In this document: in pieces, positions 8,879 to 16,541 of the stretch
How positions within the stretch are numbered: the first letter of the stretch is position 1
Layout: each line of letters begins with the position of its first letter
NCBI GenBank assembly: GCA_964461035.1
Contig: CAYWRI010000006.1
Location: 1 to 62,026, forward strand
DNA length: 62,026 bases
Reading direction: 5' to 3'
Source of the DNA: CAYZNE01 sp964461035
GTDB lineage: Archaea > Nanobdellota > Nanobdellia > Woesearchaeales > CAYZNE01
Notes under the pieces: generated by a model
Seen by the model: only the letters and a program-made list of their open reading frames with translations
Told to the model about the DNA's origin: nothing
Database searches by the model: none
Position numbers and translations under genes: made by a program

Positions 8879-8933
8879 TATTTAATTCAACATTATTGTT
8901 ACTCGCTGTTTTAACTTCTATTTTTTTATTCAT
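8850..8933 (-). CDS. Possible leader peptide (27 codons) overlapping the start of the ATP-grasp gene
   Basis: An ATG at 8933 with a purine-rich GAGAGAGG about 8 nt upstream opens a 27-codon frame (starting MNKKIEVKTASNNN) that ends 29 nt inside the 6776-8878 gene in another frame. It may be a real upstream ORF that couples translation, or the true N-terminus separated by a sequencing frameshift; the downstream gene is complete without it. Low confidence. Confidence 0.3.
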   Translation of the reverse strand: MNKKIEVKTASNNNVELNNAYSPWRYR

Positions 8934-8962
8934 TTTAAAATACCTCTCTCATATTATTTGGA

Positions 8963-9033
8963 TGAAGACACTGAGATTTGAACTCAGATCTTTCGGGTTG
9001 GAGCCGAAAATTTTATCATTAAATTACATCTCC
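8963..9033 (-). tRNA. tRNA-Trp (CCA) with a reduced D-arm
   Basis: Reverse-strand cloverleaf of 71 nt. The acceptor GGAGATG pairs with TGTCTTC (three G-U pairs), the anticodon stem TTCGG/CCGAA encloses the loop CTCCAAC, the T-arm is CTGAG-TTCAAAT-CTCAG and the discriminator base is A. Anticodon CCA gives tryptophan. The D-arm is ATTT-AATGATA-AAAT: a seven-base loop without the usual G18-G19 pair. No intron is visible and CCA is not encoded. Confidence 0.8.
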
Positions 9034-9386
9034 GTGAAACTGTATAGATTGATCTAGCTCCAATGCCAAGTTAAAGAATTAAAAATAGTCTTATCTCTAT
9101 TTTGTATATTTAATTGTTGATTGAGACGTGTAACTATTAAGAAAAAATTATTTATGTTGCCACGGGCAACCACCTTTTATATTGGTTGTAAGTCTCATAA
9201 TTAATCTTGTGAACAGAACTATTATTTAAATGTTTCTATTAGAATTACTTTCAAGGGACAAATTTATCAAAGGAGTTTTCACTCAATAGAAACCACGCAC
9301 TAATTCTTTTTTCTTCTAAAATATATTTGAAGAAATTTCGGTTTTAAAGCCATGACACATATAAATATTGACGATACATAGTTTAT
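9034..9386. other. Intergenic region between tRNA-Trp and the permease gene
   Basis: About 350 nt without a gene. It holds a 9-bp perfect inverted repeat, gtttctatt at 9232-9240 and aatagaaac at 9285-9293, with a 44-nt spacer, and a small gccacgggcaacc stem near 9160. The end carries the promoter of the next gene. I see no coding frame. Confidence 0.5.
9359..9368 (+). promoter_or_regulatory. TATA-like box of the TctA-like permease gene
   Basis: atataaatat ends 18 nt before the ATG at 9387, fitting a leaderless or nearly leaderless transcript. Confidence 0.5.
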
Positions 9387-10586
9387 ATGCTTTTATCAAT
9401 ATTATTAGCGATTACTGCAGGAATAAGTACCGGAATTGTAACAGGCTTAATTCCTGGTGTGCATATTAATTTAATATCAACAATAGTTGTTGCGTCTTAT
9501 GCATCTGTTAGTCAAACAATTCCTGCAGAATTAATAATTATTTTTATTATGTCAATGAGTATAACTCACACATTTCTTGATTCAATTCCAAGTATATTTC
9601 TTGGAGCTCCTGATCCCGCCAATGCTTTAGCGGTTTTACCAGGACACAGAATGCTTCTTGATGGAGAAGGAAAATTAGCAATCAAACATACACTCTATGG
9701 TTCATTAGGCGGTTTGATTCTTAGTATAATATTTTCACCCATTCTCATTTATGCAATTCCTCTCATTTATAATTCAATTAAGGATTATATTGGATACATA
9801 ATTTTAGTTTTTCTTATAATATTATTTTTAAAAGATTTTAAAAGAATTCCAAAAAGTTTATTTGTTTTTTTATTAGCTGCAGCTTTTGGAATTTTTGTTT
9901 TAGATATGAACCTGAAAAATCCATTATTTTTAATGTTTTCAGGATTATTTGGTATTAGTAATTTAGCTTTGAGTTTAAGCACAGGAGAAATTACAAAACA
10001 GAAAACAACAGAAATCACAATAAATGTAAGACACAAATTTGCTATTGGTTTATCGACCATAATGGGTGTTGTAGCAGCATTTCTTCCAGGTATTGGTAGT
10101 AGTCAAACAGCTATAATTGGAATGACTTTAATGAAAAAAGAAGATATTGATGATCCAAAAGTTTTTCTTACATTTATGGGTGGATTAAATACGGTTAATA
10201 TGACAGTTTCGCTAATCACATTTTATACTTTAAGTAAAGCAAGAAATGGAAGCATTGTTGCTTTGCAAAGTATTATTGGTGAAATAAATCTTAATACTTT
10301 ACTTTTGATATTTGCCTGTGCATTAATTGTTGGAAGTGCTGCAACAATTATAGGAATGCAATTATGCATTGGTTTTTCTAAAATGATTGTTAAAGTCAAT
10401 TACCAAAAACTTGTTTTAAGTATAATAATTTCAATACTAATAATGAGTGTTTTATTTGATGGTGCAATCGGCTTAATCATAATTCTTCTTGCAACAATTA
10501 TTGGAATAACGGCTTCTAAGCTTAATGTTGCAAAATCTTACTTAATGGGCTGTCTTGTTATGCAAGTTTTATTATTCACATTGTAG
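9387..10586 (+). CDS. TctA-like (DUF112) membrane permease
   Basis: A 399-residue protein with about ten to twelve transmembrane helices. The repeated family motifs GLIPGVHIN (N-terminal) and FLPGIGSSQ (central) match the two Pro-Gly-hairpin halves of the TctA permease of tripartite tricarboxylate transporters and its archaeal DUF112 relatives. No TctB or periplasmic TctC partner lies nearby, as is usual for archaeal homologues, so the substrate and coupling cannot be inferred. It stands alone with its own promoter. Confidence 0.8.
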   Translation: MLLSILLAITAGISTGIVTGLIPGVHINLISTIVVASYASVSQTIPAELIIIFIMSMSITHTFLDSIPSIFLGAPDPANALAVLPGHRMLLDGEGKLAIKHTLYGSLGGLILSIIFSPILIYAIPLIYNSIKDYIGYIILVFLIILFLKDFKRIPKSLFVFLLAAAFGIFVLDMNLKNPLFLMFSGLFGISNLALSLSTGEITKQKTTEITINVRHKFAIGLSTIMGVVAAFLPGIGSSQTAIIGMTLMKKEDIDDPKVFLTFMGGLNTVNMTVSLITFYTLSKARNGSIVALQSIIGEINLNTLLLIFACALIVGSAATIIGMQLCIGFSKMIVKVNYQKLVLSIIISILIMSVLFDGAIGLIIILLATIIGITASKLNVAKSYLMGCLVMQVLLFTL

Positions 10587-10602
10587 AATTTTGTCCCTTA
10601 AA

Positions 10603-11649
10603 TCATGAATTCTTTCGGACTGTTTCTGAAAATCGTAAGTTTGAACGATAATCTTCTATGTCAATATCTACCATTTCACCAAGTGAATCTGCAAGCGGAA
10701 CTAAATCTTTGACATATCTTTCTCCTTCATCGAATCCTGATGTTGTAATTATTTTATCTCCTTCCAGGCATAATCCATGTGTTCCTCTTGTTAAAGGTTT
10801 TTGATTTTTATCAAGCAGGTAAAATTCTGCTCCTGATCTAGCAATAATATATCCATCTCCAGTTATTAATTCTCCTGCATTTTCTTTTAAATTAAAACCT
10901 TTTACATCTGATCTCACAACATTTCCTTCGCAATCTATATACCTACTTGACCACTCATTTACTTTTTCCATAAGTGTTTTTTGGGGAACAATATTATCGT
11001 TTTCTTTAGCCTGAGAGTCTATCAAAGGAATTTTATCAGTTATATTCTTAAATATTTTTCTCAAGGTATATTCTTCTTCTCCGTCAATTAAGAATGGTGC
11101 ATCAATAAGTTCTATGTATTTATCGCCTACATTAGATAATATTTTTTGCACATAGTTTTTGTTACGACCTTCAGGGGAATCATTTTCAAGTGAACCCTCT
11201 TCAGGTGTTTTAAATCTGCCATCAATATGGCTTTGGATAAGTGGATATTCTTTTGAAATAATATTTACTTGATCAATATACTCTGTTTCACCTAGTTTAG
11301 TTGAATTAAGATATGTATGAATTTCATCTCCTTCTTTTTTTATAGTATCACTTTCAAAACCTACAAAATTACCTTCATTATCAAAAACATATTTTAGAGA
11401 TCCCCAATTATTACTTTCAATAATAATATAATCTTCACCCACATATTCCACAAAATTAGGATTAAAATGTCCAAATCTTTCGTCATATGGATAAATTGAG
11501 TTAATTACAGATATTTTATTTATACTTTGGATATTAAAACCAATAATTTCTGCACAAACATGATCTCCTTCAGAATTCACATATTCATTTTGGATATTTC
11601 CTTCTGAAATTCTTTTACCTATGACTTCATTAATATTTAATTTTGACAT
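10603..11649 (-). CDS. Hypothetical protein with an internal beta-rich duplication
   Basis: A 348-residue soluble acidic protein with no signal peptide or membrane segment. Two stretches resemble each other: EYVNSEGDHVCAEIIGFNI near residue 22 and RYIDCEGNVVRSDVKGFNL near residue 236, each followed by short strands with Gly/Asp turns. This suggests a duplicated beta-propeller-like or WG-repeat-like unit. I do not recognise the family. It converges with the permease gene, 16 nt between stops. Confidence 0.6.
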   Translation of the reverse strand: MSKLNINEVIGKRISEGNIQNEYVNSEGDHVCAEIIGFNIQSINKISVINSIYPYDERFGHFNPNFVEYVGEDYIIIESNNWGSLKYVFDNEGNFVGFESDTIKKEGDEIHTYLNSTKLGETEYIDQVNIISKEYPLIQSHIDGRFKTPEEGSLENDSPEGRNKNYVQKILSNVGDKYIELIDAPFLIDGEEEYTLRKIFKNITDKIPLIDSQAKENDNIVPQKTLMEKVNEWSSRYIDCEGNVVRSDVKGFNLKENAGELITGDGYIIARSGAEFYLLDKNQKPLTRGTHGLCLEGDKIITTSGFDEGERYVKDLVPLADSLGEMVDIDIEDYRSNLRFSETVRKNS

Positions 11650-11840
11650 TGTAATTATAAGAAATCAGTTAGTATTTATGAATGTTTCTTTACTTAAAAG
11701 TAATAACAAAATCACCAATTTAATTTCGGATTTGTTCCTGAGGATATAACTTAATTATTTGTGTAAAAATATTTCCCATATCACCTATTTTTTTGATTTT
11801 TCTAGGGGTTTTTGCCATAAATTTGTTCATAAAGTAAAGT

Positions 11841-12041
11841 TTGGACAACTTGGTCTTTTGTGGTTTGACACCAACAATAATTTATGGAGATAAAATATAT
11901 ATACATTTATTCAATCAAAAAAAAGTAATACAGATAAAATTAAAAGACTTAGCTAAAAGTTATAAAAGACATTTTGAAATGTTGCGGAAAATTGCTAAAA
12001 AACAAGAAAATAAATCACTTCTTTTTCATCTTATCTTTTAA
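11841..12041 (+). pseudogene. Orphan C-terminal fragment of a TrmB-family regulator
   Basis: A 66-codon frame directly after an in-frame TAA, with only a TTG as possible start. Its core (TPTIIYGDKIYIHLF, then KDLAKSYKRHFEML) matches the end of TrmB-type sugar-sensing regulators, where an IYGDK strand is followed by a helix containing a Phe. The helix-turn-helix part is missing and I cannot find it upstream. It overlaps the convergent NYN gene by 27 nt. Either a decayed regulator or a very small stand-alone domain. Confidence 0.4.
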
Positions 12042-12803
12042 TTTTGAAACTAAACTCTTTGGTTTAATAGAATCCTTTTTAGGTGCAACTTTCTTTTTTA
12101 CTTCTTTTACAAAATCCTTTTTAGGTTTCTTAGCCTTAGAAACATCTTTCTTAACAACAGAATCAGATTTAACATCTTTTGTCACTAACTTTGGTGGTTC
12201 TACCAGAACATTATTATCCATCATAACAGGAATTTTCACTTCATCCTTAATAGGAACAAATTGTGTCTTGTTATTAGAATGATTTCTTTTTGGATGATTT
12301 CTTTTTGGATGATTTCTTTGTTTAGAATTAAAAACAAACCAATCTTCCCTAATTATAGTATGAAAATAGTCTGCTTCTTTAATCAGCATATGTGAAGTTG
12401 TATTTTTAACTGCGGCAATTTCAACTCTTACACCTTCTGCTTTAAGATGTCTAACTAACTCGATGTAATCAGAGTCTCCAGACATAATAATTATTGTATC
12501 TACCTTTGAAGCAAGTTGTGTTGCTTTAATTGATAGAGGAATATCTGCAGTTTTATGACAAGGAATTACTGAACCATAAAAGTTTTGATGTAATCTCTCT
12601 GCTAATTTATCAGAAATTGCTTTTCCTTCTCTAAAATATATTAGTCTATTTAATCCACGACCGTTTAATAATTTAGGTATTAGAGTATCAAAGTTTATCA
12701 TAGTATTCTTATTATCAGCTTCAGTGTGAATGCTTAATTCTATATTATTCCCATCGCACAGTATTGCGACACTTTGATTTATATTTACATTTTGTTTTAC
12801 CAT
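12015..12803 (-). CDS. NYN-domain (PIN-like) putative ribonuclease with a basic tail
   Basis: A 262-residue protein. Residues 10-150 form a NYN/LabA-like PIN fold: ILCDGNNIE with the first metal-binding Asp, ATQLASKVDT, and MSGDSDYIELVRHLKAEG with further acidic residues. The rest is a low-complexity Lys-rich tail containing a tandem repeat (NHPKR twice, then NHSNN) that probably binds RNA. Family members are metal-dependent RNases. Its start is only 21 nt from the start of the opposite TrmB-like fragment, so its promoter lies inside that ORF. Confidence 0.85.
   Translation of the reverse strand: MVKQNVNINQSVAILCDGNNIELSIHTEADNKNTMINFDTLIPKLLNGRGLNRLIYFREGKAISDKLAERLHQNFYGSVIPCHKTADIPLSIKATQLASKVDTIIIMSGDSDYIELVRHLKAEGVRVEIAAVKNTTSHMLIKEADYFHTIIREDWFVFNSKQRNHPKRNHPKRNHSNNKTQFVPIKDEVKIPVMMDNNVLVEPPKLVTKDVKSDSVVKKDVSKAKKPKKDFVKEVKKKVAPKKDSIKPKSLVSKLKDKMKKK
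12279..12319. repeat. 15-bp tandem repeat inside the NYN gene
   Basis: The unit gatgatttctttttg is repeated nearly three times and encodes the NHPKR repeat of the NYN protein tail. In-frame length variation would be tolerated. Confidence 0.8.
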
Positions 12804-12824
12804 TTTATACTATAAAAACATCTA

Positions 12825-13103
12825 ATGTTTAAAAAACTATTGAGAACTTTGAAAATAATTTTTAATGAAAATCTTAGAAAGCAACACGAGCTCAACGAAC
12901 TGAAACAAGCTCAGATTAAGTATCTCCTTGATTTACATATTTCTCCGTCCACAATATTTGTTTATGGAGATAAGATTGCAGTTATTAATTGGTCATCAGA
13001 ACGTATAGCATTTTTAATGAGAAGTACACAAGTTACAGATTCTTATAAAAGTTTTTTAAACTTCTTTGGAAAATGGCGGTCAAATAATTTTTACTTATTT
13101 TAA
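12825..13103 (+). pseudogene. Second TrmB C-terminal-like fragment
   Basis: A 92-codon frame with ATG start. After a short basic helix it carries PSTIFVYGDKIAVINW and a helix ending in SFLNFFGKW, again the C-terminal end of TrmB-like regulators and clearly related to the fragment at 11841-12041. The DNA-binding domain is absent. It could be a small functional ligand-binding remnant or a decayed gene. It and the other fragment flank the NYN gene on both sides. Confidence 0.4.
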
Positions 13104-13154
13104 AATTAGGTTTAATTGAAAATCTTTTTAAATCAAGTTTCTAAATGAGAGTAT

Positions 13155-14474
13155 ATGATAAAGAAAGCTGTGTTATTTGATTTAGATGATACATTGTATG
13201 ATTATTCTAAAGTTCATAAGATTGCTCTAAAAGAAGTTTACAAATTATTAAAAGAAAAATTAGGGTTATCGTATAAGAAAGTTGAATATTTATTCAAATT
13301 ATCAAGAGAAGAAATTCATAGAGAATTATCAGGAACTGCTTCTGCTCACAATAGAACTCTTTATTTTCAAAGATTAATAGAAAAAACTCATGAACATGTT
13401 GATTCATTATTTATTCTAAAATTACATAATATTTATTGGGATACACTTTTAAAAAATATGACTTTAAATCAAGGTGTATTAGAAACATTAAAACAGATTA
13501 AAGAAAAAAACATTAAGATTGCCATAGTTTCAGATTTAACAACAAATATTCAATTAAGAAAATTACATAAATTAGGAATAAGCAAATATATTGATGCTCT
13601 TGTAACGTCTGAAGAAGCAGGAAGTGAAAAACCTCATGCAATAATGTTTCTATTAGCGCTAAACAAACTTAAAGTATCTCCCTCCGAAGCAATGATGGTT
13701 GGAGATAATTCTATTGCAGATATTGAAGGTGCTAATTTTGTTGGATTGGACACAGTATTATTACAGAAAGGCATTCTTGCAAAAACATTTAATGAAGATT
13801 ACAAAAAACCAAATTATAAAATTGAAAAAATATCTCAAGTGTTAAATATTATTGATAAATCAAATCTTGCTTTTGTTCAAAATGAAGGATATATTAAATT
13901 TAAATGTATTCTTAAAAATAAAAAACCATTATCTCCTAAAGAAATAATTGAATTGAATGTTTACAGAAATAAACTATATGAATTAAAATTAATTGGCGCA
14001 TATTCTAATAAAATAGGTTATGGAAATATAAGTGTTAGAAATAGAAATGATTTCATAATAACTGGTTCAACAACAGGAAATTACTCAAAATTAAACAATA
14101 AACAGTATAGTAAGGTTATTTCATTTGATATAAATTTAAATTCTTTGACTTGTAAAGGTGCAACTAAAGCATCTTCAGAATCAATGACTCATGCAATTGT
14201 CTATGAATGTAATAATAATATTGGCGCAGTTATTCATATTCATAATAAAAAAATGTGGGAAAAATATTTACATAAACTTCCTACAACACCCAAGTATGCA
14301 ACTTTTGGAACTCCTGAACTTGCATATGAATTAAAAAGACTATACAATACAACTAATTTCAAGACTAAAAAAATCGCGGTTTTCGGAGGACATGTTGAGG
14401 GTATAATCGCGTTCGGCAAAAACTTAGAAGAAGCATACAATATCATATTAAAATATTTTAATAAAGTTAAATAA
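13155..14474 (+). CDS. Fusion of HAD phosphatase-like domain and class II aldolase/adducin domain
   Basis: A 439-residue protein. Residues 1-225 are a HAD domain with cap (FDLDDTLYD with Asp9/Asp11, IVSDLT, EKPHAIMF with Lys, and VGDNSIADIEGA). Residues about 255-439 are a class II aldolase domain (YGNISVR, ITGSTTG, ASSESMTH with the family Glu, Zn ligands HIH at 361-363, and His413 in GGHVEGI). Class II aldolases split or dehydrate phosphorylated sugars, and a HAD partner could remove the phosphate. The plant MtnB-MtnC fusion is a distant analogy with the domains reversed. The substrate is unknown. A TATA-like box (tttttaaat) lies about 25 nt upstream. Confidence 0.85.
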   Translation: MIKKAVLFDLDDTLYDYSKVHKIALKEVYKLLKEKLGLSYKKVEYLFKLSREEIHRELSGTASAHNRTLYFQRLIEKTHEHVDSLFILKLHNIYWDTLLKNMTLNQGVLETLKQIKEKNIKIAIVSDLTTNIQLRKLHKLGISKYIDALVTSEEAGSEKPHAIMFLLALNKLKVSPSEAMMVGDNSIADIEGANFVGLDTVLLQKGILAKTFNEDYKKPNYKIEKISQVLNIIDKSNLAFVQNEGYIKFKCILKNKKPLSPKEIIELNVYRNKLYELKLIGAYSNKIGYGNISVRNRNDFIITGSTTGNYSKLNNKQYSKVISFDINLNSLTCKGATKASSESMTHAIVYECNNNIGAVIHIHNKKMWEKYLHKLPTTPKYATFGTPELAYELKRLYNTTNFKTKKIAVFGGHVEGIIAFGKNLEEAYNIILKYFNKVK

Positions 14475-14494
14475 ACCTTTTTTAACACAATAAA

Positions 14495-15268
14495 TTATTT
14501 CAATGCAAAATCTACAAATAAAGGCAAGTGATCAGAAAATGGATAGTTAAGTATATCATATCGATTCACTTTAATTTTAGAAGATACTAAAACATAATCT
14601 AATCTTTTCATAGGATGCCATGTTGGTTGTGTTAATCCAATTGATTGTTTATGCAATTTAATCATGTCTTTGAGATGAGTTTCTTTTAGTAGTTTTTTTA
14701 TTTCAAGTTCCCCTTTAAAAGTATTAAAATCTCCCATAAGTATAACTGGATTTTTAATAGAATTCACAATTTTAATAAGCTCTTCAATCTGATTTGCACG
14801 TGTTTTTCGACCTAAAGCAAGATGAGCTAATAACAAAGTAACTTTTGTAGGACAATGGATTGTTGTTTCTATAACAACTCTTTTTGTTCCTTCATGGAAA
14901 AGATGATATTTAATTTTAGACATCTTAAATTTTGCAATAATTGCATTTGCTTGTTTATTTAAGATAGGTACATAATGAAATAGTTTAAGCCACCCTTGCA
15001 AAGGATATTTAATTTTTTCTACAAAGCTTTTCATACCTAATTTCTTTTCAAAGAAAACAACTTCGTCCTTCTTTGCTCGAAAAGAACCAATATCAACTTC
15101 AACTAAAGCAAGTATATCTGGTTTAATTTTCTTAAGTGCATCCACTATTTTTTGGTCTAATTCTTTTGGAGGGAAAAATATTTTCCAAAATTCGAGATAT
15201 TGATACCAGAGACCTTCCATTCCTTCACAATATTCAATATTATAACAAACCAGTTTAACCATACACAT
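14495..15268 (-). CDS. Endonuclease/exonuclease/phosphatase (EEP) family hydrolase
   Basis: A protein of about 257 residues with the EEP set in order: CYNIEYCEG, VEVDIG, HLALGRKTR, GDFNTF, RLDYVLVS and SDHLPL, giving the metal-binding Glu/Asp and catalytic His. EEP members hydrolyse phosphodiesters in DNA, RNA, lipids or small molecules; nothing here picks one. Candidate starts are ATG at 15268 and 15262 and ATT at 15274; a TATA-like TTTATATATT 20-30 nt upstream supports either ATG. No signal peptide, so probably cytoplasmic. Confidence 0.85.
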   Translation of the reverse strand: MCMVKLVCYNIEYCEGMEGLWYQYLEFWKIFFPPKELDQKIVDALKKIKPDILALVEVDIGSFRAKKDEVVFFEKKLGMKSFVEKIKYPLQGWLKLFHYVPILNKQANAIIAKFKMSKIKYHLFHEGTKRVVIETTIHCPTKVTLLLAHLALGRKTRANQIEELIKIVNSIKNPVILMGDFNTFKGELEIKKLLKETHLKDMIKLHKQSIGLTQPTWHPMKRLDYVLVSSKIKVNRYDILNYPFSDHLPLFVDFALK

Positions 15269-15321
15269 AATCAAATAAGTAGAATATATAAATGTTTATA
15301 TTGTATTGTAAAGTGAAAGTG

Positions 15322-15449
15322 TTGTGGTTTTTCTTAGCCTCTCTGTGTTTGTAACTGAATTCCAGAGCATTTTGAAAGCACCTTTGAATAACACATAAAT
15401 TCAGTGAGAGCACATAATACTTATTTAAAACTTAAATCGCTAACCACAA
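15322..15449 (+). ncRNA. Candidate structured RNA (nested inverted repeats)
   Basis: Three nested perfect pairings: ttgtggtt (15322-15329) with aaccacaa (15442-15449), ctctc (15339-15343) with gagag (15406-15410), and actgaatt (15354-15361) with aattcagt (15398-15405). A further small hairpin (acaatt-ataa-aattgt) and a T-rich stretch follow. A TATA-like tatataaat lies about 35 nt upstream on the plus strand. No coding frame fits. Strand and function are inferred. Confidence 0.4.
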
Positions 15450-15551
15450 TTATAAAATTGTAAGTTTTATTTAAAGACTATAAAAAAAGGTTGTAATATC
15501 CTAATGAGAAAATTAAGATATTATAAATAATAAAAATAATAACTTAATAAT

Positions 15552-15752
15552 TTATTTTTTAAAAACAGTTAGTATAGGTTTAATTGCTAAAAGTAAACAG
15601 GCTATTAAAAACCATGCCCAATGAGTATTTACTGCCCAAGTAGCAAGACCACTCCATACAGAAACTAAAAATAATGTTGCAAATAAAACTGACAATTTAA
15701 TCATACTTATATCACAAAGTTTTAAATTTTTAAAATTTAAATTCATTTTCAT
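15552..15752 (-). CDS. Small conserved membrane protein
   Basis: A 66-residue protein with two hydrophobic helices. The second begins NTHWAWFLIACLLL and ends AIKPILTVF; the Trp-rich hWaWFL pattern resembles small membrane proteins I recall from candidate-phylum genomes, but I cannot name a function. A strong ribosome-binding site (GAGGTGGAGG, 7 nt spacing) precedes the ATG at 15752; a second ATG lies two codons in. It stands alone. Confidence 0.7.
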   Translation of the reverse strand: MKMNLNFKNLKLCDISMIKLSVLFATLFLVSVWSGLATWAVNTHWAWFLIACLLLAIKPILTVFKK

Positions 15753-15842
15753 TATTATTCCTCCACCTCACACTTTTAATGTGAATAATTCATATTTAGG
15801 AAAAGGAGTATAAAAATGTTGTGGAAAATTAGTGCTTGATGT

Positions 15843-16346
15843 TCAAGAATTAATCATTCTAAGTTTAGAGCTTTTATGTTCTTCAGGATTAAATGACTCT
15901 GCTCTAACAATTTCAGGATATACTCCTCTTTTTTCGAGTTCTTCTTTTAGAGATTCAGTGAAAAAGTTTTGATCATAACCCAAACAAATTACATCAGGAT
16001 TTATATCTTCTATAAGTTTTAATTTATCTTCACCATTGTTTCCAAGAATAGCTTTATCAACATAGTTAAGATATGATATTTTTGCCTGCCTTTTTTTCTC
16101 ATCAAAATCAGGAAATTGACCTTTAACTTTTTTTACAGTTTCATCTCTTGATATAATAACATAAAGCATATCTCCAAGAGATTTTGCTTTTTTCAAATAA
16201 AATTCATGACCTGGATGAAATATGTCAAATGTTCCAAAAGCTAAAACTTTTTTCACAGAATCATCAAATTCATTTATGGATTTTTGTTTTGGATTAGATG
16301 CTGCTTTAAACAGTTTTGTAAAATTGAATTTTTTTGCAGTTTTCAT
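15843..16346 (-). CDS. ribL: FAD synthetase (archaeal RibL-type nucleotidyltransferase)
   Basis: RibL adenylates FMN to FAD in archaea. The 167-residue cytidylyltransferase-fold protein has GTFDIFHPGHEFYL (the HxGH motif), ISRDETVKKVKG, LGYDQNF and the C-terminal SSKLR in place of the ISSTxxR signature. It carries about 30 extra N-terminal residues before the catalytic domain. Related enzymes act on glycerol 3-phosphate with CTP; FAD synthase is favoured from the close resemblance to archaeal RibL. Confidence 0.82.
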   Translation of the reverse strand: MKTAKKFNFTKLFKAASNPKQKSINEFDDSVKKVLAFGTFDIFHPGHEFYLKKAKSLGDMLYVIISRDETVKKVKGQFPDFDEKKRQAKISYLNYVDKAILGNNGEDKLKLIEDINPDVICLGYDQNFFTESLKEELEKRGVYPEIVRAESFNPEEHKSSKLRMINS

Positions 16347-16421
16347 GTAAGTTCACACATCATATTTCAAACTTTTATAAAAAAATAAAAAATAAACACA
16401 AAAATTCAGTTGATTTGCTAT

Positions 16422-16536
16422 CCCCTCGAAGCAGAGCTCAAAGGTATTACGCAAATCTCTACATATACGAATTTTTGGCCATTACAACTTGGATACCGCA
16501 ATAAAACTGCAAGGTATTAAACCAGGGGCGTTGTAA
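16422..16536. ncRNA. Candidate structured RNA between ahcY and ribL
   Basis: The stretch contains ttacaac (16482-16488) pairing with gttgtaa (16530-16536), enclosing atacc-gca/tgc-aa-ggtat (16493-16517), and cccct (16422-16426) pairing with agggg (16524-16528). The 9-mer aaggtatta occurs twice (16441 and 16511) and both copies can pair with the same atacc strand, so alternative folds exist. On the minus strand it would be the ahcY 3' end or the ribL leader. Function unknown. Confidence 0.3.
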
Positions 16537-16541
16537 TAAAT

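Noticed and set aside
9232..9293. Inverted repeat before the TctA-like gene as a transposon end
   Set aside because: The flanks show no direct repeats and there is no longer terminal match, so only an inverted repeat is reported.
12279..12319. Short tandem repeat as a possible CRISPR start
   Set aside because: The 15-bp unit has no spacers and encodes a regular peptide repeat in the NYN protein; no CRISPR array or cas gene is present in the window.
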